From the NCBI RefSeq assembly GCF_900016645.1, contig NZ_CDGJ01000058.1: DNA of 64,000 bases; one strand, 5' to 3'. Both the position numbers and the translations under genes were made by a program. Below are positions 1 to 9,024 of the stretch, piece after piece (the first letter of the stretch is position 1; the number at the start of each line of letters is the position of its first letter). This DNA is from Acididesulfobacillus acetoxydans (lineage in GTDB: Bacteria > Bacillota > Desulfitobacteriia > Desulfitobacteriales > Desulfitobacteriaceae). The notes under the pieces were generated by a model. That model was given only the letters and a program-made list of their open reading frames with translations, searched no databases and had not been told where the DNA came from.

Positions 1-977
1 TGGAGGAAGATTCCTTGTGTATTGTGGGCAATCGCCACGATGCGCAGAAATTGACTTTGGAATACGGAGCATCCCTCCTGATCACGGGAGGTTTGGAACC
101 GGAAGAGGACATTTTGGAACTGGCCCGTGCAAAAGGGCTGGTCGTCATCCAGTCTCCCTATGATACCTTCGCTGTGACGACCATGATCAACCGCGCCCTT
201 TACGACCGTCTCATTGAGAAAGAACTTATTCTTGTAGAAGACGTCATGGTCGGGGATGTCATTTATGTCACCGATGAAATGACGGTGGGGGACTGGCATC
301 AACTTTCGTCCCAAACCGGACACAGCCGCTTTCCGGTAGTGAATGAGGAGATGGAAGTCATCGGCTTGATCACGGCGGTGGAAGTGGCGGGGGCTGAGTG
401 GGCAACCCCGGTGACGGAAGTGATGAATGCCAAACCTTTTTGTGTCGGGCGGGATGATTCGGTCACGCACATTTCCCGGATCATGGTCTGGGAAGGTTGG
501 GAAATAGCGGTTGTGGTCGAACGGGGAAAACTGGTCGGGATCCTCAGTCTGCAGGATGTGATAGAGGCCTATCAACAGGTGCAGAAACAGCCGCAGTTCG
601 GGGAGACGGTCGATAACTTGATTCTAAGCGGCTTTCGTTATGTGGAGGATCAGAATCACCTGACAATTGAAGGTGAGATTACCCGCTTTATGGTGAACGA
701 ATTCGGCTCTATGAGTTGCGGGGTTCTCGTGACAGTGATGAATATGGTCGGCTACATAGCCCTGCGCAAACAATACCGCCTGGACGCGATTACGGAAAAC
801 TTCACCCTTTATCAACTGCAGCCGGTGGAAGTCGGGACCCAAATCCGGATTTCAGGAAAGCTCCTCCTGGTGGCCAAGAAACATTGCAATATTGAAATTG
901 AAGTGGTAAACGGGGAAGGAACTCTATTGGCTAAGGGGCTGATGACTGCCCGCATCGGGGACAAAAAACTGGCCTGA
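1..977 (+). CDS. DRTGG / CBS-pair / hotdog protein (YtoI-like), 5'-truncated
   Basis: The frame is open from base 3, so the true start lies outside the window and the in-window TTG at 15 is not it. The visible part reads as the end of a DRTGG domain (about the first 70 residues), two CBS motifs (about 75-190) and a C-terminal hotdog, thioesterase-like domain (about 200-320). Bacillus YtoI has this order preceded by a winged helix. CBS pairs usually bind adenine nucleotides and gate the attached domain. The substrate of the hotdog part is not known to me. The gene precedes dnaE on the same strand with a 325-base gap. The architecture is clear, the function is not. Confidence 0.8.
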   Translation, partial: EEDSLCIVGNRHDAQKLTLEYGASLLITGGLEPEEDILELARAKGLVVIQSPYDTFAVTTMINRALYDRLIEKELILVEDVMVGDVIYVTDEMTVGDWHQLSSQTGHSRFPVVNEEMEVIGLITAVEVAGAEWATPVTEVMNAKPFCVGRDDSVTHISRIMVWEGWEIAVVVERGKLVGILSLQDVIEAYQQVQKQPQFGETVDNLILSGFRYVEDQNHLTIEGEITRFMVNEFGSMSCGVLVTVMNMVGYIALRKQYRLDAITENFTLYQLQPVEVGTQIRISGKLLLVAKKHCNIEIEVVNGEGTLLAKGLMTARIGDKKLA

Positions 978-1302
978 GAGTTTATCGGCTGATCGAGTAA
1001 GGATGCAGTCGGGTCGGAGAGGTTTACGGCTCGGGTAAGAGCGGTTCCGCCGAAGTCAGCCGCCCCGGGGAAGTATGCCGCTGCGCGATTTCGCTCTTCG
1101 GGGGATTGAGCTCTCCGAGAGAGTCGGTTTCCCGGAGGAGCGGGCCGCCACGGAAGCGCTCATGAGACAAAGAATAGGGGGGACTGTGTACAGGTCTGCC
1201 TAAGGGAAACCTTTGGCCTTTGTATGGGTTGATCGCGCTTGCATGCCGGGGTAAATTATGGGATAGTTAGGAGGAACGGAGATTGAGCGGAGGGTGAAAA
1301 GT
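978..1302. other. Intergenic gap before dnaE
   Basis: This G+C-rich spacer of 325 bases has no open frame that looks coded and no hairpin followed by a T run. GGAGG at 1270-1274 and GGAGGG at 1289-1294 both precede dnaE. I see no convincing sigma-A promoter. Confidence 0.5.
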
Positions 1303-4300
1303 GTGAATGAATTCGTTCACCTCCATGTCCATACGGAATACAGTTTGTTGGACGGGGCCGCCCGCATTGACAAGGTGGCGGCCCGGGCCAAGGATTTGGG
1401 TATGCCTGCCCTGGCTGTCACCGACCACGGTGCCATGTACGGAGTCATTGATTTTTACAAAGCCTGCCGGAAAGCGGGAATCAAGCCGATTATCGGCTGT
1501 GAGGTGTATGTTGCTCCTTTCCGGCGGACCGATAGGACCCCCGGACGGGATGAGCGCAATAATCATTTAGTGCTCTTGGCGGAGAACGAACAGGGGTATC
1601 GCAATTTGGTGCGCTTGGTGTCTTTGGCTTTTATTGAAGGATTCTACTATAAACCGCGGGTGGACAAGGACCTTTTGCGGGAGCACGCCCGGGGGCTGAT
1701 CGGGCTGAGTGCCTGCCTGGCGGGAGAGATCGCCGAGGAGATCCTGCAGGACCGACCGGAGGCCGCGTACCGGGCGGCCCTGGAATATGAAGGGATCTTC
1801 GGCCGCGGTAATTTCTTCCTGGAGTTTCACGACCACGGCCTGAGCGATCAGCGCAAGGTCAACAGGGGACTCTGGGAGATCCATGAAAAGACGGGCATTC
1901 CCGTGGTGGCTACGAATGATGTGCATTATGTGGAACGCGAGGATGCCTTTGTTCAAGACGCTTTGGTGTGTATCCAAACGGGGAAGACCCTGGCGGATAC
2001 GGCACGGCTGACTTTTTCCAGCCAAGAAATGTTTTTAAAGTCGGGCCGGGAAATGAGCCTTCTCTTTGGCGAACACTCGGAACTTCTGGAGAATACGCTG
2101 AAGATTGCCGAACGTTGTCAAGTGGATTTCCGGTTTGGGGAGCACTATTTGCCGGACTTTCAAGTGCCTGAGGGGTATGACCTGAACAGCTATTTGAGGG
2201 AAGAGTGCCATGAGGCTTTTACCCGTTTTTATCCCCGGGGGTCCGGGGAGGAACGCGAACGCTTGGAGTATGAGTTAGGGGTGATCGAACAGACGGGTTT
2301 TTCCGGCTATTTTCTCATCGTCGCGGACTTTTGCCGTTATGCCCGGAGTCAGGGAGTGGCTGTGGGACCCGGACGGGGTTCGGCGGCGGCCAGCATGGTC
2401 GCTTACCTGCTGGGGATTACGGCGGTGGAGCCCCTGCAACATGAATTACTTTTCGAACGGTTTCTCAATCCCGAACGCGTGAGCATGCCGGATATCGATA
2501 TTGATTTCGACCCGGACGGGCGGGAGCGCGTGATCCGCTATGTAACCGAAAAGTACGGCGCCGACAAGGTCTGTCAAATCATCACCTTCGGCACGCTGGG
2601 GGCGAAAGCGGCCGTACGGGATGTGGGGCGCGTTTTAGGACTGTCGTTGGGAAAAGTGGACAGAGTGGCCAAAGCTATTCCTACCGATCCGGGCATGACT
2701 CTGGAAAGAGCCTTGGTCCTTTCGCCCGACTTGAGCCGGATGGCGGCTGAGGATGAGGATGTGCACCGGCTGATGGAATTGGCCCGGGCTTTGGAAGGCA
2801 TGCCCCGGCACGCTTCAACCCATGCCGCAGGGGTCGTAATAGCCAAGGAGTCCCTTACTAACTACCTGCCCTTGCAAAAAATGCCGGACGGCCTCCTCAT
2901 GACTCAGTTTCCCATGAAGACGGTGGAGGAAATCGGTCTTCTGAAAATGGATTTTCTGGGCTTGCGCAACCTGACGGTCCTGCAGGAAAGTGTCCGGCGG
3001 ATTAAGGAGACGCGGGGAATTGAACTGGACTTGGAACACCTGGCCTTGAACGACGAAGAAACCTACCGTCTCCTCTCCTCCGGGAACACCACAGGGATTT
3101 TTCAATTTGAAAGCAGCGGTATGAGGACCCTCCTGAAAGAACTGAAGCCGTCTTGTTTTGAGGATATCATTGCCGTTCAGGCTCTTTACCGGCCGGGACC
3201 CATGGAACAAATACCGGAGTTTATCCGGCGCAAGCATGGGGGAAAGACCAGTTACCTTCACCCCCAACTGGAACCAATTCTCAAATCGACCTATGGCATT
3301 ATCGTCTATCAGGAACAGGTGATGCAGATTGCCCGGGACCTGGCCGGGTACTCGCTGGGACGCGCGGATCTGCTGCGCAGGGCGATGGGGAAAAAGAAAA
3401 AAGAAATCATGGAGGAGGAGCGGCACCACTTTATTGACGGTCTTCAGGATGCGGCCGGAGGCTGGGTGATTCCCGGAGCTTTGCGGCTGGGGCTAAATCG
3501 CCGGGAAGCGGAAGAGATCTTCGACTTGATGGCCAAGTTTGCTGAGTATGGTTTTAACAAGGGACATGCCACGGCTTATGCCGTCATTTCTTATCAGACG
3601 GCTTATCTAAAAGCCCACTATCCCTTGGAGTTTATGGCGGCCCTCTTGAGCTCGGTTATGGGGTCTCCGGAAAAAGTGTCCTTCTATATACAGGATGCGC
3701 GCGCCAACGGGATTCAAGTGCTGCCTCCCGATGTACAGTTCAGCCGGACAGGCTTCTCCTTGGAAGAGCGGGCGATTCGTTTCGGCTTGGCAGCTGTGCG
3801 CAACGTCGGACTCAATGTGGTGGATAAGGTCTTGGAAGCGCGGGAGGCGGGACCTTTCCGTTCTTTGGCGGATTTCTGTTTGCGGGTCGACGGCAGGGTT
3901 CTTAACAAACGGGTCTTAGAAAGTCTGATTCGGGCCGGGGCCTTCCAATCCCTCTGTGGCCGCGCTCAAGGGCTGGCGGCCTTGGATGGGGTTTTAGAGC
4001 TGGCGCACCGGCGGCAAAAGGACCGGGAATCCGGGCAAATCTCATTTTTCGATTTTGGGGACAGTACAGCAGAAGAAGTTCCTTTGCCGGAGATACCGGA
4101 CTTTGCCCGGCGGGAGATCCTGGCTATGGAGAAAGAATATCTCGGCCTTTACCTCAGCGGACACCCCCTCTCAGATGTAAACGACCGCATGGCGGCCATT
4201 AGAACGTCAGATATTTTGACCTGTCTGGAAAGCGCAGAAGAAGGGAGGGTAACTCTAAGCGGACTTTTGACCGAACTGAAGCAAAATGTGACCAAAAAGG

Positions 4301-5046
4301 GGGAACTGATGGCCAGTTTCGTCCTGGAAGACTTAAGCGCTTCTATTCCCGTTCTAGTCTTTCCCAGAGTGTATCCCCAATTGCAGGGGTTGGGTGACGA
4401 CCAGGCGATCGTGGTGGAAGGACGATACGTAATACAGGATGAGGATAAGCGAGTGTTCGCCGAGCAGATTATGACGCTGGAAAAGTATGTTCCCCGCCCG
4501 GGCTGGGGAAGGGCCGGGACTCGGGGGGAACCGAGAGGAGGGGGGAGGCGAGAGGAAGCCGGGGTCCGAGAGGCAGCCGGGATGCGAGAGGAACCCGGCA
4601 TCAGGCCAGGAATCGGCATTCGGGAGGGAAGCGCACCCCAGGGAGCCGAAAGCTTGCGACAATCGCAAACCGGGTCAAGATCAGAAACCGGGTCAAGATC
4701 AGAAACCGGGTCAAGATCAGAAACCGGGTCAAGATCAGAAACCCGGGTAAGATCAGAAACCCGGCTGAGCCCGGATTCCAAGCAGGGGGTTGGGACGCCG
4801 CGAGGAACTGAGGTCCGGCGGGAGAGACTCTATATTCAGTTGCCTGAGGAGACAAGTCCGCTCTTGCAAATGGTTTTGCCAATCCTGAGGAGGTTTAGAG
4901 GCCCTCATCCCGTGTATTTTTTCTTCGCGGACCGGCGCAAATTAGTGGAAGGGGAAAGGGAGTACTGGGTCGGCCGCGAAAACGATCTGACGCGTTACCT
5001 TATAGACCTCCTTGGCGAAGGGAATGTCGCTTGGAAAGCGCGCTAG
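1303..5046 (+). CDS. dnaE: DNA polymerase III alpha subunit, DnaE type
   Basis: This is the replicative C-family polymerase. The N-terminal PHP domain is visible (HLHVHTEYSLLDGA, first 20 residues), and the catalytic aspartates lie in PDIDIDFD near residue 395. Finger and helix-hairpin-helix regions follow, then an OB fold (VTLSGLLTELKQN, about residue 985). About 100 residues of Arg/Glu/Gly/Ser-rich linker then separate the OB fold from a short C-terminal domain ending VAWKAR. The linker contains an 18-base tandem repeat. At about 1247 residues the protein is longer than typical DnaE (about 1100-1160), and the linker accounts for much of that. I prefer GTG at 1303 because GGAGGG lies 8 bases upstream; GTG at 1294 is the in-frame alternative. 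Confidence 0.97.
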   Translation: MNEFVHLHVHTEYSLLDGAARIDKVAARAKDLGMPALAVTDHGAMYGVIDFYKACRKAGIKPIIGCEVYVAPFRRTDRTPGRDERNNHLVLLAENEQGYRNLVRLVSLAFIEGFYYKPRVDKDLLREHARGLIGLSACLAGEIAEEILQDRPEAAYRAALEYEGIFGRGNFFLEFHDHGLSDQRKVNRGLWEIHEKTGIPVVATNDVHYVEREDAFVQDALVCIQTGKTLADTARLTFSSQEMFLKSGREMSLLFGEHSELLENTLKIAERCQVDFRFGEHYLPDFQVPEGYDLNSYLREECHEAFTRFYPRGSGEERERLEYELGVIEQTGFSGYFLIVADFCRYARSQGVAVGPGRGSAAASMVAYLLGITAVEPLQHELLFERFLNPERVSMPDIDIDFDPDGRERVIRYVTEKYGADKVCQIITFGTLGAKAAVRDVGRVLGLSLGKVDRVAKAIPTDPGMTLERALVLSPDLSRMAAEDEDVHRLMELARALEGMPRHASTHAAGVVIAKESLTNYLPLQKMPDGLLMTQFPMKTVEEIGLLKMDFLGLRNLTVLQESVRRIKETRGIELDLEHLALNDEETYRLLSSGNTTGIFQFESSGMRTLLKELKPSCFEDIIAVQALYRPGPMEQIPEFIRRKHGGKTSYLHPQLEPILKSTYGIIVYQEQVMQIARDLAGYSLGRADLLRRAMGKKKKEIMEEERHHFIDGLQDAAGGWVIPGALRLGLNRREAEEIFDLMAKFAEYGFNKGHATAYAVISYQTAYLKAHYPLEFMAALLSSVMGSPEKVSFYIQDARANGIQVLPPDVQFSRTGFSLEERAIRFGLAAVRNVGLNVVDKVLEAREAGPFRSLADFCLRVDGRVLNKRVLESLIRAGAFQSLCGRAQGLAALDGVLELAHRRQKDRESGQISFFDFGDSTAEEVPLPEIPDFARREILAMEKEYLGLYLSGHPLSDVNDRMAAIRTSDILTCLESAEEGRVTLSGLLTELKQNVTKKGELMASFVLEDLSASIPVLVFPRVYPQLQGLGDDQAIVVEGRYVIQDEDKRVFAEQIMTLEKYVPRPGWGRAGTRGEPRGGGRREEAGVREAAGMREEPGIRPGIGIREGSAPQGAESLRQSQTGSRSETGSRSETGSRSETGSRSETRVRSETRLSPDSKQGVGTPRGTEVRRERLYIQLPEETSPLLQMVLPILRRFRGPHPVYFFFADRRKLVEGEREYWVGRENDLTRYLIDLLGEGNVAWKAR
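4671..4760 (+). repeat. 18-bp tandem repeat inside dnaE linker
   Basis: Five head-to-tail copies of an 18-base unit (CGGGTCAAGATCAGAAAC) start at 4671, 4689, 4707, 4725 and 4743. The first four are nearly identical and the fifth differs by a small change. The unit is a multiple of three and adds the hexapeptide Gly-Ser-Arg-Ser-Glu-Thr per copy, so copy number can vary without breaking the frame. Confidence 0.95.
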
Positions 5047-5106
5047 ATGGGGCGGGGGATTTTCGGGGCCATGGGATAGAAAAGCAGAGGGGCAAAGGAG
5101 ATTAAT

Positions 5107-5607
5107 TTGGTACGAGTGGCGATTTACCCGGGAACATTTGACCCGGTGACAAACGGACATTTGGATATTCTGCAAAGGGCGATCAGTGTCTTCGACCGCG
5201 TCATAATCGCGGTGGCGTCTGACAGCAACAAATCTCCGCTTTTCACTCTGAAAGAACGAGTGGAGTTGTTGTATCAGGTGACGGCGGGTATGCCCACAGT
5301 CACGGTGGTCTCCTTCGACGGATTGACCGTCGAATTTGCGCATCGCTGCGGAGCGGTGGCCATTATTCGCGGCCTGAGAGCGATGTCCGATTTCGAATAT
5401 GAGTTTCAGTTAGCGTTGATGAACAAAAAGTTGGCACCGGATATAGAAACCGTGTTCCTCATGACCAAGAGCGATTTTTCTTTTATCAGTTCCAGTGCCA
5501 TCAAATGGGCGGCCAGTCTGAACGGCGCTGTTTCCGACCTGGTGCCGCCGGTTGTGGAAAAAGCTCTCATCGAAAAATATGCGCGGGAACGGCCGGCGCC
5601 GGGTTGA
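5107..5607 (+). CDS. coaD: Phosphopantetheine adenylyltransferase
   Basis: CoaD converts 4'-phosphopantetheine and ATP to dephospho-CoA, the penultimate step of CoA synthesis. The 166-residue protein shows the nucleotidyltransferase signature near its N-terminus (YPGTFDPVTNGHLDI, with TNGH for the usual T/HxGH) and the family element IIRGLRAMSDFEYE around residue 85. The second ATP-site motif reads FSFISSSAIKWAAS rather than the usual ISSTxVR/KE form, a mild deviation. The start is TTG at 5107, with AAGGAG 6-7 bases upstream. It lies 60 bases after dnaE. CoaE, the last enzyme of the pathway, is at 46594. Confidence 0.95.
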   Translation: MVRVAIYPGTFDPVTNGHLDILQRAISVFDRVIIAVASDSNKSPLFTLKERVELLYQVTAGMPTVTVVSFDGLTVEFAHRCGAVAIIRGLRAMSDFEYEFQLALMNKKLAPDIETVFLMTKSDFSFISSSAIKWAASLNGAVSDLVPPVVEKALIEKYARERPAPG

Positions 5608-5644
5608 ATCGGATGAATCAGGCCAAATCGGACCAACGGCTTTC

Positions 5645-5673
5645 TTGCACATTATTCCAGGGTATGGTATTAT
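5645..5673 (+). promoter_or_regulatory. Candidate sigma-A promoter for mtrB
   Basis: TTGCAC at 5645-5650 and TATTAT at 5668-5673 are separated by 17 bases. The leader that follows (about 180 bases) contains repeated CTGCC/GGCAG segments (5694-5760) that can pair in more than one way, so leader control is possible but unproven. Confidence 0.55.
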
Positions 5674-5859
5674 GAGCTATCAAGACAACTTGACCCTGCC
5701 GGGTGTGAGGGCAGGTAATTTATGTCTGCCCGATTCTGTAAGACGCGGTTTTTGGGTGGGCAGGATGGTTTAAAGAGGGATGTCGGAGAGGGAATTAGGT
5801 GCGAAATACGATGAGGGCGGGGTCCCACGGTGGAATATAGCAAGGGCGAGGTGTTCAAT

Positions 5860-6087
5860 ATGGCTGAACCCGACGATTCGAGCGGTGACTACATTGTGGT
5901 CAAGGCCATGGAAAATGGGGTCACGATTGTCGGACTGACTCGTGGCAAAGATACAAAATTTCATCATTCCGAGAAGCTTGATAAAGGGGAGCTCTGGATT
6001 GCCCAGTTTACCGAAAATACTTCGGCAATGAAGATTCGCGGTCATGCCATTGTCTACACGAAACATGGAGAAATCAGCACGGGCTAA
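5860..6087 (+). CDS. mtrB: TRAP, trp RNA-binding attenuation protein
   Basis: TRAP forms an 11-subunit ring that binds tryptophan and then (G/U)AG repeats in trp-operon leader RNA. The 75-residue product matches Bacillus MtrB in length and sequence, including GLTRG, DTKFHHSEKLDKGE and IAQFTENTSAMKIRG. With Bacillus numbering offset by two, the RNA-contacting residues K37, K56 and R58 are present as K39, K58 and R60, and the tryptophan-contacting Thr25 as T27. ATG 5860 is chosen over the earlier in-frame ATG at 5830 because GAGGTG precedes it by 6 bases and the length then fits the family. No trp genes lie nearby. Confidence 0.95.
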   Translation: MAEPDDSSGDYIVVKAMENGVTIVGLTRGKDTKFHHSEKLDKGELWIAQFTENTSAMKIRGHAIVYTKHGEISTG

Positions 6088-6141
6088 ACATATCCTCGGC
6101 ACAAGGGTATGTTTCTCTTTTACAAGGAGGTTTTCAATCAG

Positions 6142-6342
6142 ATGTGGACGGTAATTTATATTGCTCCCAACAAAGCGATCGCCGAGAAATACAAGAAAGT
6201 TCTTGCGGACGAGGGTATGTTGGTGCAGCTGCGGCAGGTGGGTTCCTCTCATCTCGGTGATCACGCTTCCGTCGAGATACTGGTACCCGAGTCGGAAGCG
6301 GAAGAAGCCCATGAAATCATTACCGGTGCCATGGGGAATTAA
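6142..6342 (+). CDS. Small conserved protein, DUF2007-like fold suspected
   Basis: This 66-residue protein begins MWTVIYIAPNKAIAEKY and contains SHLGDHASVEILVPESEAEEA. I know this kind of protein as a conserved hypothetical upstream of accD in several Firmicutes, sometimes mislabelled glutamate decarboxylase. The pattern (one helix binding a beta sheet, then the VxVPxxxxExA end) resembles the DUF2007 putative signal-transducing family, which is my inference. The start is ATG 6142 with AAGGAGG 11 bases upstream. It ends two bases before accD, so it is probably translated with it. Confidence 0.8.
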   Translation: MWTVIYIAPNKAIAEKYKKVLADEGMLVQLRQVGSSHLGDHASVEILVPESEAEEAHEIITGAMGN

Positions 6343-6344
6343 GT

Positions 6345-7262
6345 ATGTTCAAAGACATATTTCGCAAGCCAAAATATGTCACGCTTAACTCTGTGCCCGC
6401 TCCGCACCGGCTGCCGGCGGAACATGGGCAAGAGGGTGCGCAACTCCGCAAAGAACTTCCCGACGGGCTTTGGGTGAAGTGCCCGAAGTGCGGGGAAGTT
6501 CTCTTTAACAAAGACTTGGAGAAAAACGGACGGGTTTGTACTACTTGCCGCTATCATTTCCGCATATCGGCCCGAGAGCGGCTGGCATTAATTGCGGACG
6601 AGGCCGGCTTTGAGGAATGGGATGCGGAACTGCGGACGGTGGACCCTTTGGAATTTCCCGGTTACTCCGAGAAGATCGATGGGGCTCAGGCCAAAACGCA
6701 TCTGCCCGAGGGCGTTCTCACCGGCAGAGCCTTGATCGAGGGCCTGCCGGTGGTGTTAGCTTTTAATGAAGGCTTCTTTATGATGGGCAGCATGGGTTCC
6801 GTGGTGGGCGAGCGCATCAGCCGTGCCGTTGAGCGGGCGATTGCCCTGCGTCTTCCGGTGATAATCTTTTCCACTTCAGGAGGCGCGCGCATGCAGGAGG
6901 GTATTCTTTCCCTCTATCAAATGGCCAAGACCTGCGCGGCTCTGGCGAGGCTGGCAGAAGCACGGCTCCTTTACATTTCTGTGCTTACCGATCCGACTTT
7001 TGGGGGAGTGACCGCAAGTTACGCTTCCGTGGGCGATATCATGATAGCGGAACCCGGGGCTTTGATCGGGTTCACGGGTCCGCGGGTTATCAAACAGACC
7101 ATTCGGCAGGAGTTACCCCGGGGTGCGCAAACGGCGGAATTCAATCAGGATCACGGTCAGATTGATTTAGTGGTCGAGCGCAGTCGGATGCGCGCCGTCC
7201 TGGCTAACTTATTGCGTTATCATCAGGAAGGGGCCATTTATGACTCAACTGTTGGAGTTTGA
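6345..7262 (+). CDS. accD: Acetyl-CoA carboxylase carboxyltransferase subunit beta
   Basis: AccD and AccA together transfer the carboxyl group from carboxybiotin to acetyl-CoA, giving malonyl-CoA for fatty acid synthesis. The 305-residue protein has the N-terminal zinc ribbon (CPKCGEVL ... CTTC, residues about 46-67) and the crotonase-like core with FSTSGGARMQEGI (about 180) and LTDPTFGGVTASYA (about 220). accA starts 23 bases before its stop codon, so the two are translationally coupled. Confidence 0.97.
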   Translation: MFKDIFRKPKYVTLNSVPAPHRLPAEHGQEGAQLRKELPDGLWVKCPKCGEVLFNKDLEKNGRVCTTCRYHFRISARERLALIADEAGFEEWDAELRTVDPLEFPGYSEKIDGAQAKTHLPEGVLTGRALIEGLPVVLAFNEGFFMMGSMGSVVGERISRAVERAIALRLPVIIFSTSGGARMQEGILSLYQMAKTCAALARLAEARLLYISVLTDPTFGGVTASYASVGDIMIAEPGALIGFTGPRVIKQTIRQELPRGAQTAEFNQDHGQIDLVVERSRMRAVLANLLRYHQEGAIYDSTVGV

Positions 7263-8325
7263 AAAACCCCTGTTGGAATTGGAACAGAAAATCACTGAGC
7301 TGCGGAAGTTTTCGGCTGAAAAAGGGATTGATCTGTCCACGGAGATTCAGACGCTGGAGCACAAGTCTAACGTGCTGAAACGCAGAATCTACGGCCAGTT
7401 GGACGCTTGGCAGAAGGTACAGATCGCCCGTCACCCGGAACGACCGAATTTCTATGAATATATTCCCTGGCTATTCGAGGACTTCATCGAACTGCGCGGA
7501 GACCGGCTTTATGCCGACGACCGGGCCATTGTGGGGGGACTGGCGCGGTTCAAGGGGGTCCCGGTTACTGTCGTCGCCCATTGCAAAGGGAAAGATACCA
7601 AAGAAAATCTGCAGCGCAATTTTGGCATGCCTCATCCAGAGGGATATCGCAAGGCCTTGCGCCTCATGGAACAAGCGGAGAAGTTTGGCCGGCCGATTTT
7701 GACCTTTATTGATACGCCGGGGGCCGCCTGCGATTTGGCAGCTGAAGAACGGGGGCAGGGCGAAGCGATTGCCCGGTGTCTGCTCATGATGTCAGAGGCA
7801 AAAGTACCCATCGTGGCCACAGTCCTGGGTGAAGGAGGGAGCGGCGGGGCTTTGGCTCTGGGAGTCGGCAATGTCGTCTTGATGCTCGAGTACGCTTTTT
7901 ATTCCGTGATCTCGCCCGAAAGCTGTGCCTCCATTCTCTGGAAGGACTCGACGAAAGCGCGGGAAGCCGCGGGGGCCCTCAAATTTACGGCTGTCGATTG
8001 CTTGAAATACGGCGTGGCCGACGAAATTGTCCGGGAGCCTTTGGGCGGAGCGCATCGGGATCCGAGGCGCACCGCGGAAGAGCTGGCGAAGATTCTGGCC
8101 AAGCATCTCTTCCGCCTTAGGGCTGAGAGCCCTGAAGCTTTGCGGCAAGAACGCTATGAAAAGCTGAGGGCGATCGGTGTTTTTCGAACGGAAGTTGAGA
8201 ACGGGAGCCGGGAAAGTGGGGCCGGGCCTGCTAGCCGGGCTGACCCGGTTAACCCGGCTAACCCAGCTGACCCGGGTCAAGCGGATGAAAAAACGGAAAT
8301 AAGCCTTGACGAAGCTTTGGAGTAA
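7240..8325 (+). CDS. accA: Acetyl-CoA carboxylase carboxyltransferase subunit alpha
   Basis: This is the partner of AccD in the carboxyltransferase tetramer. The 361-residue protein has the AccA N-terminal helices followed by YADDRAIVGGLARF, FIDTPGAACDLAAEERGQ and LGEGGSGGALALG. The start is ATG 7240 with GGAAGG upstream, inside the end of accD. After the conserved core there is a C-terminal tail of about 45 residues rich in Pro, Ala, Asn and Asp. It is encoded by degenerate GC-rich repeats (about 8221-8280, variants of AACCCGGCT) and is unlike a normal AccA end. Confidence 0.96.
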   Translation: MTQLLEFEKPLLELEQKITELRKFSAEKGIDLSTEIQTLEHKSNVLKRRIYGQLDAWQKVQIARHPERPNFYEYIPWLFEDFIELRGDRLYADDRAIVGGLARFKGVPVTVVAHCKGKDTKENLQRNFGMPHPEGYRKALRLMEQAEKFGRPILTFIDTPGAACDLAAEERGQGEAIARCLLMMSEAKVPIVATVLGEGGSGGALALGVGNVVLMLEYAFYSVISPESCASILWKDSTKAREAAGALKFTAVDCLKYGVADEIVREPLGGAHRDPRRTAEELAKILAKHLFRLRAESPEALRQERYEKLRAIGVFRTEVENGSRESGAGPASRADPVNPANPADPGQADEKTEISLDEALE

Positions 8326-8350
8326 TGATAATATATCAGAGTCACCTGTT

Positions 8351-8437
8351 GCCGAAGTGGCGGAATTGGCAGACGCGTCGGTCTCAAAAACCGATGGTTT
8401 TACGACCGTGCCGGTTCGACCCCGGCCTTCGGCACCA
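8351..8437 (+). tRNA. tRNA-Leu (anticodon CAA)
   Basis: The acceptor stem is GCCGAAG (8351-8357) paired with CTTCGGC (8427-8433), followed by encoded ACCA. The T loop GGTTCGACCCC is canonical. A long variable arm between the anticodon and T arms marks a class II tRNA. The anticodon loop CTCAAAA sits between TCGGT and ACCGA, giving CAA. Confidence 0.97.
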
Positions 8438-8445
8438 AGCATACT

Positions 8446-8470
8446 AAGGCTTTCGGGCCTTTTTATTTTT
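8446..8470 (+). terminator. Rho-independent terminator after tRNA-Leu
   Basis: AAGGC (8446-8450) and GCCTT (8457-8461) form a short hairpin followed by TTTATTTTT. Confidence 0.75.
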
Positions 8471-8509
8471 GAAACCCAGTGTTCATGCGGATTTTATCCA
8501 AAGCGTAAG

Positions 8510-8605
8510 ACTCCCACTTCTACAAGTGGGAGTGGGTCCTACGTACCCCGTTTCGGTGGGGGTAGACTCCCCCACCGCAGTCCCGATGTTCAGCTTAAGC
8601 TGAAC
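8510..8605. mobile_element. Palindrome cluster resembling an IS200/IS605-type end
   Basis: Three hairpins sit in 96 bases. ACTCCCACTT/AAGTGGGAGT has a 10-bp perfect stem (8510-8533). TACCCC/GGGGGTA lies at 8544-8563. A perfect 18-base palindrome GTTCAGCTTAAGCTGAAC is at 8588-8605 and is followed by GAGTTCACT. The last part, including flanking GATGTT and GAACGAGTTCACT, recurs in variant form at 17424-17453. No transposase is present, so this is a solo end or a remnant. The family assignment is an inference from the hairpin style. Confidence 0.45.
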
Positions 8606-8793
8606 GAGTTCACTTGCCTCACGAGGGTGTTTTTGCCCATGATTTAGGCGGCTTTGCAGGGTGCGAAACTTCAGTAGATTTAAATTACAGAGAAAAAGAG
8701 GCGGCTCGGAGCTTTCCGAAGTCGCCTTTTTGATCTGCTTATGGCCCTTTGTTTTGATGTAGGGATTAGCGATGGTCAAAGCCGTCACAACGG

Positions 8794-9024
8794 TCAAAGA
8801 AGCTCTATGAATTCATCTATGGAAAGTTTTGCCGTTTGTAGAATCGTTGACAGAACCTGCAGAGATAATGTTTCCTTGCCATGATAAGCCACTGTCGCCC
8901 AACGCGCAGGGTCATCCTTGTGGCTGAGGTACCGGTGGCTACCCACAGCTCGGATCTCTGTAAATCCAGCCCGTTTTAGGGCTACTAGAACATCTTTTCC
9001 GGACACCCTTGGCATACGAGTCAT
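8794..9024 (-). CDS. hicA: HicA-type toxin, mRNA interferase family
   Basis: HicA toxins cleave mRNA and are neutralised by HicB. The 76-residue product has the double-stranded-RNA-binding-like fold signature of YcfA/HicA: VSGKDVLVALKRAGF, then GSHRYLSH with the catalytic histidine, then VAYHGKETLSLQVLSTIL. Its ATG overlaps the TGA of the upstream antitoxin gene by four bases, so translation is coupled. The ORF looks intact. Confidence 0.9.
   Translation of the reverse strand: MTRMPRVSGKDVLVALKRAGFTEIRAVGSHRYLSHKDDPARWATVAYHGKETLSLQVLSTILQTAKLSIDEFIELL

Noticed and set aside
4149..4781. 210-codon minus-strand frame inside dnaE
   Set aside because: It is a shadow of the dnaE coding strand; its repetitive sequence comes from the 18-base tandem repeat.
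8544..8563. TACCCC...GGGGGTA as a further CsoR-type operator
   Set aside because: The gap between half-sites is longer than four bases, and it is part of a transposon-like hairpin cluster without a promoter.
8306..8647. 113-codon frame covering the tRNA
   Set aside because: It overlaps accA, tRNA-Leu and its terminator.
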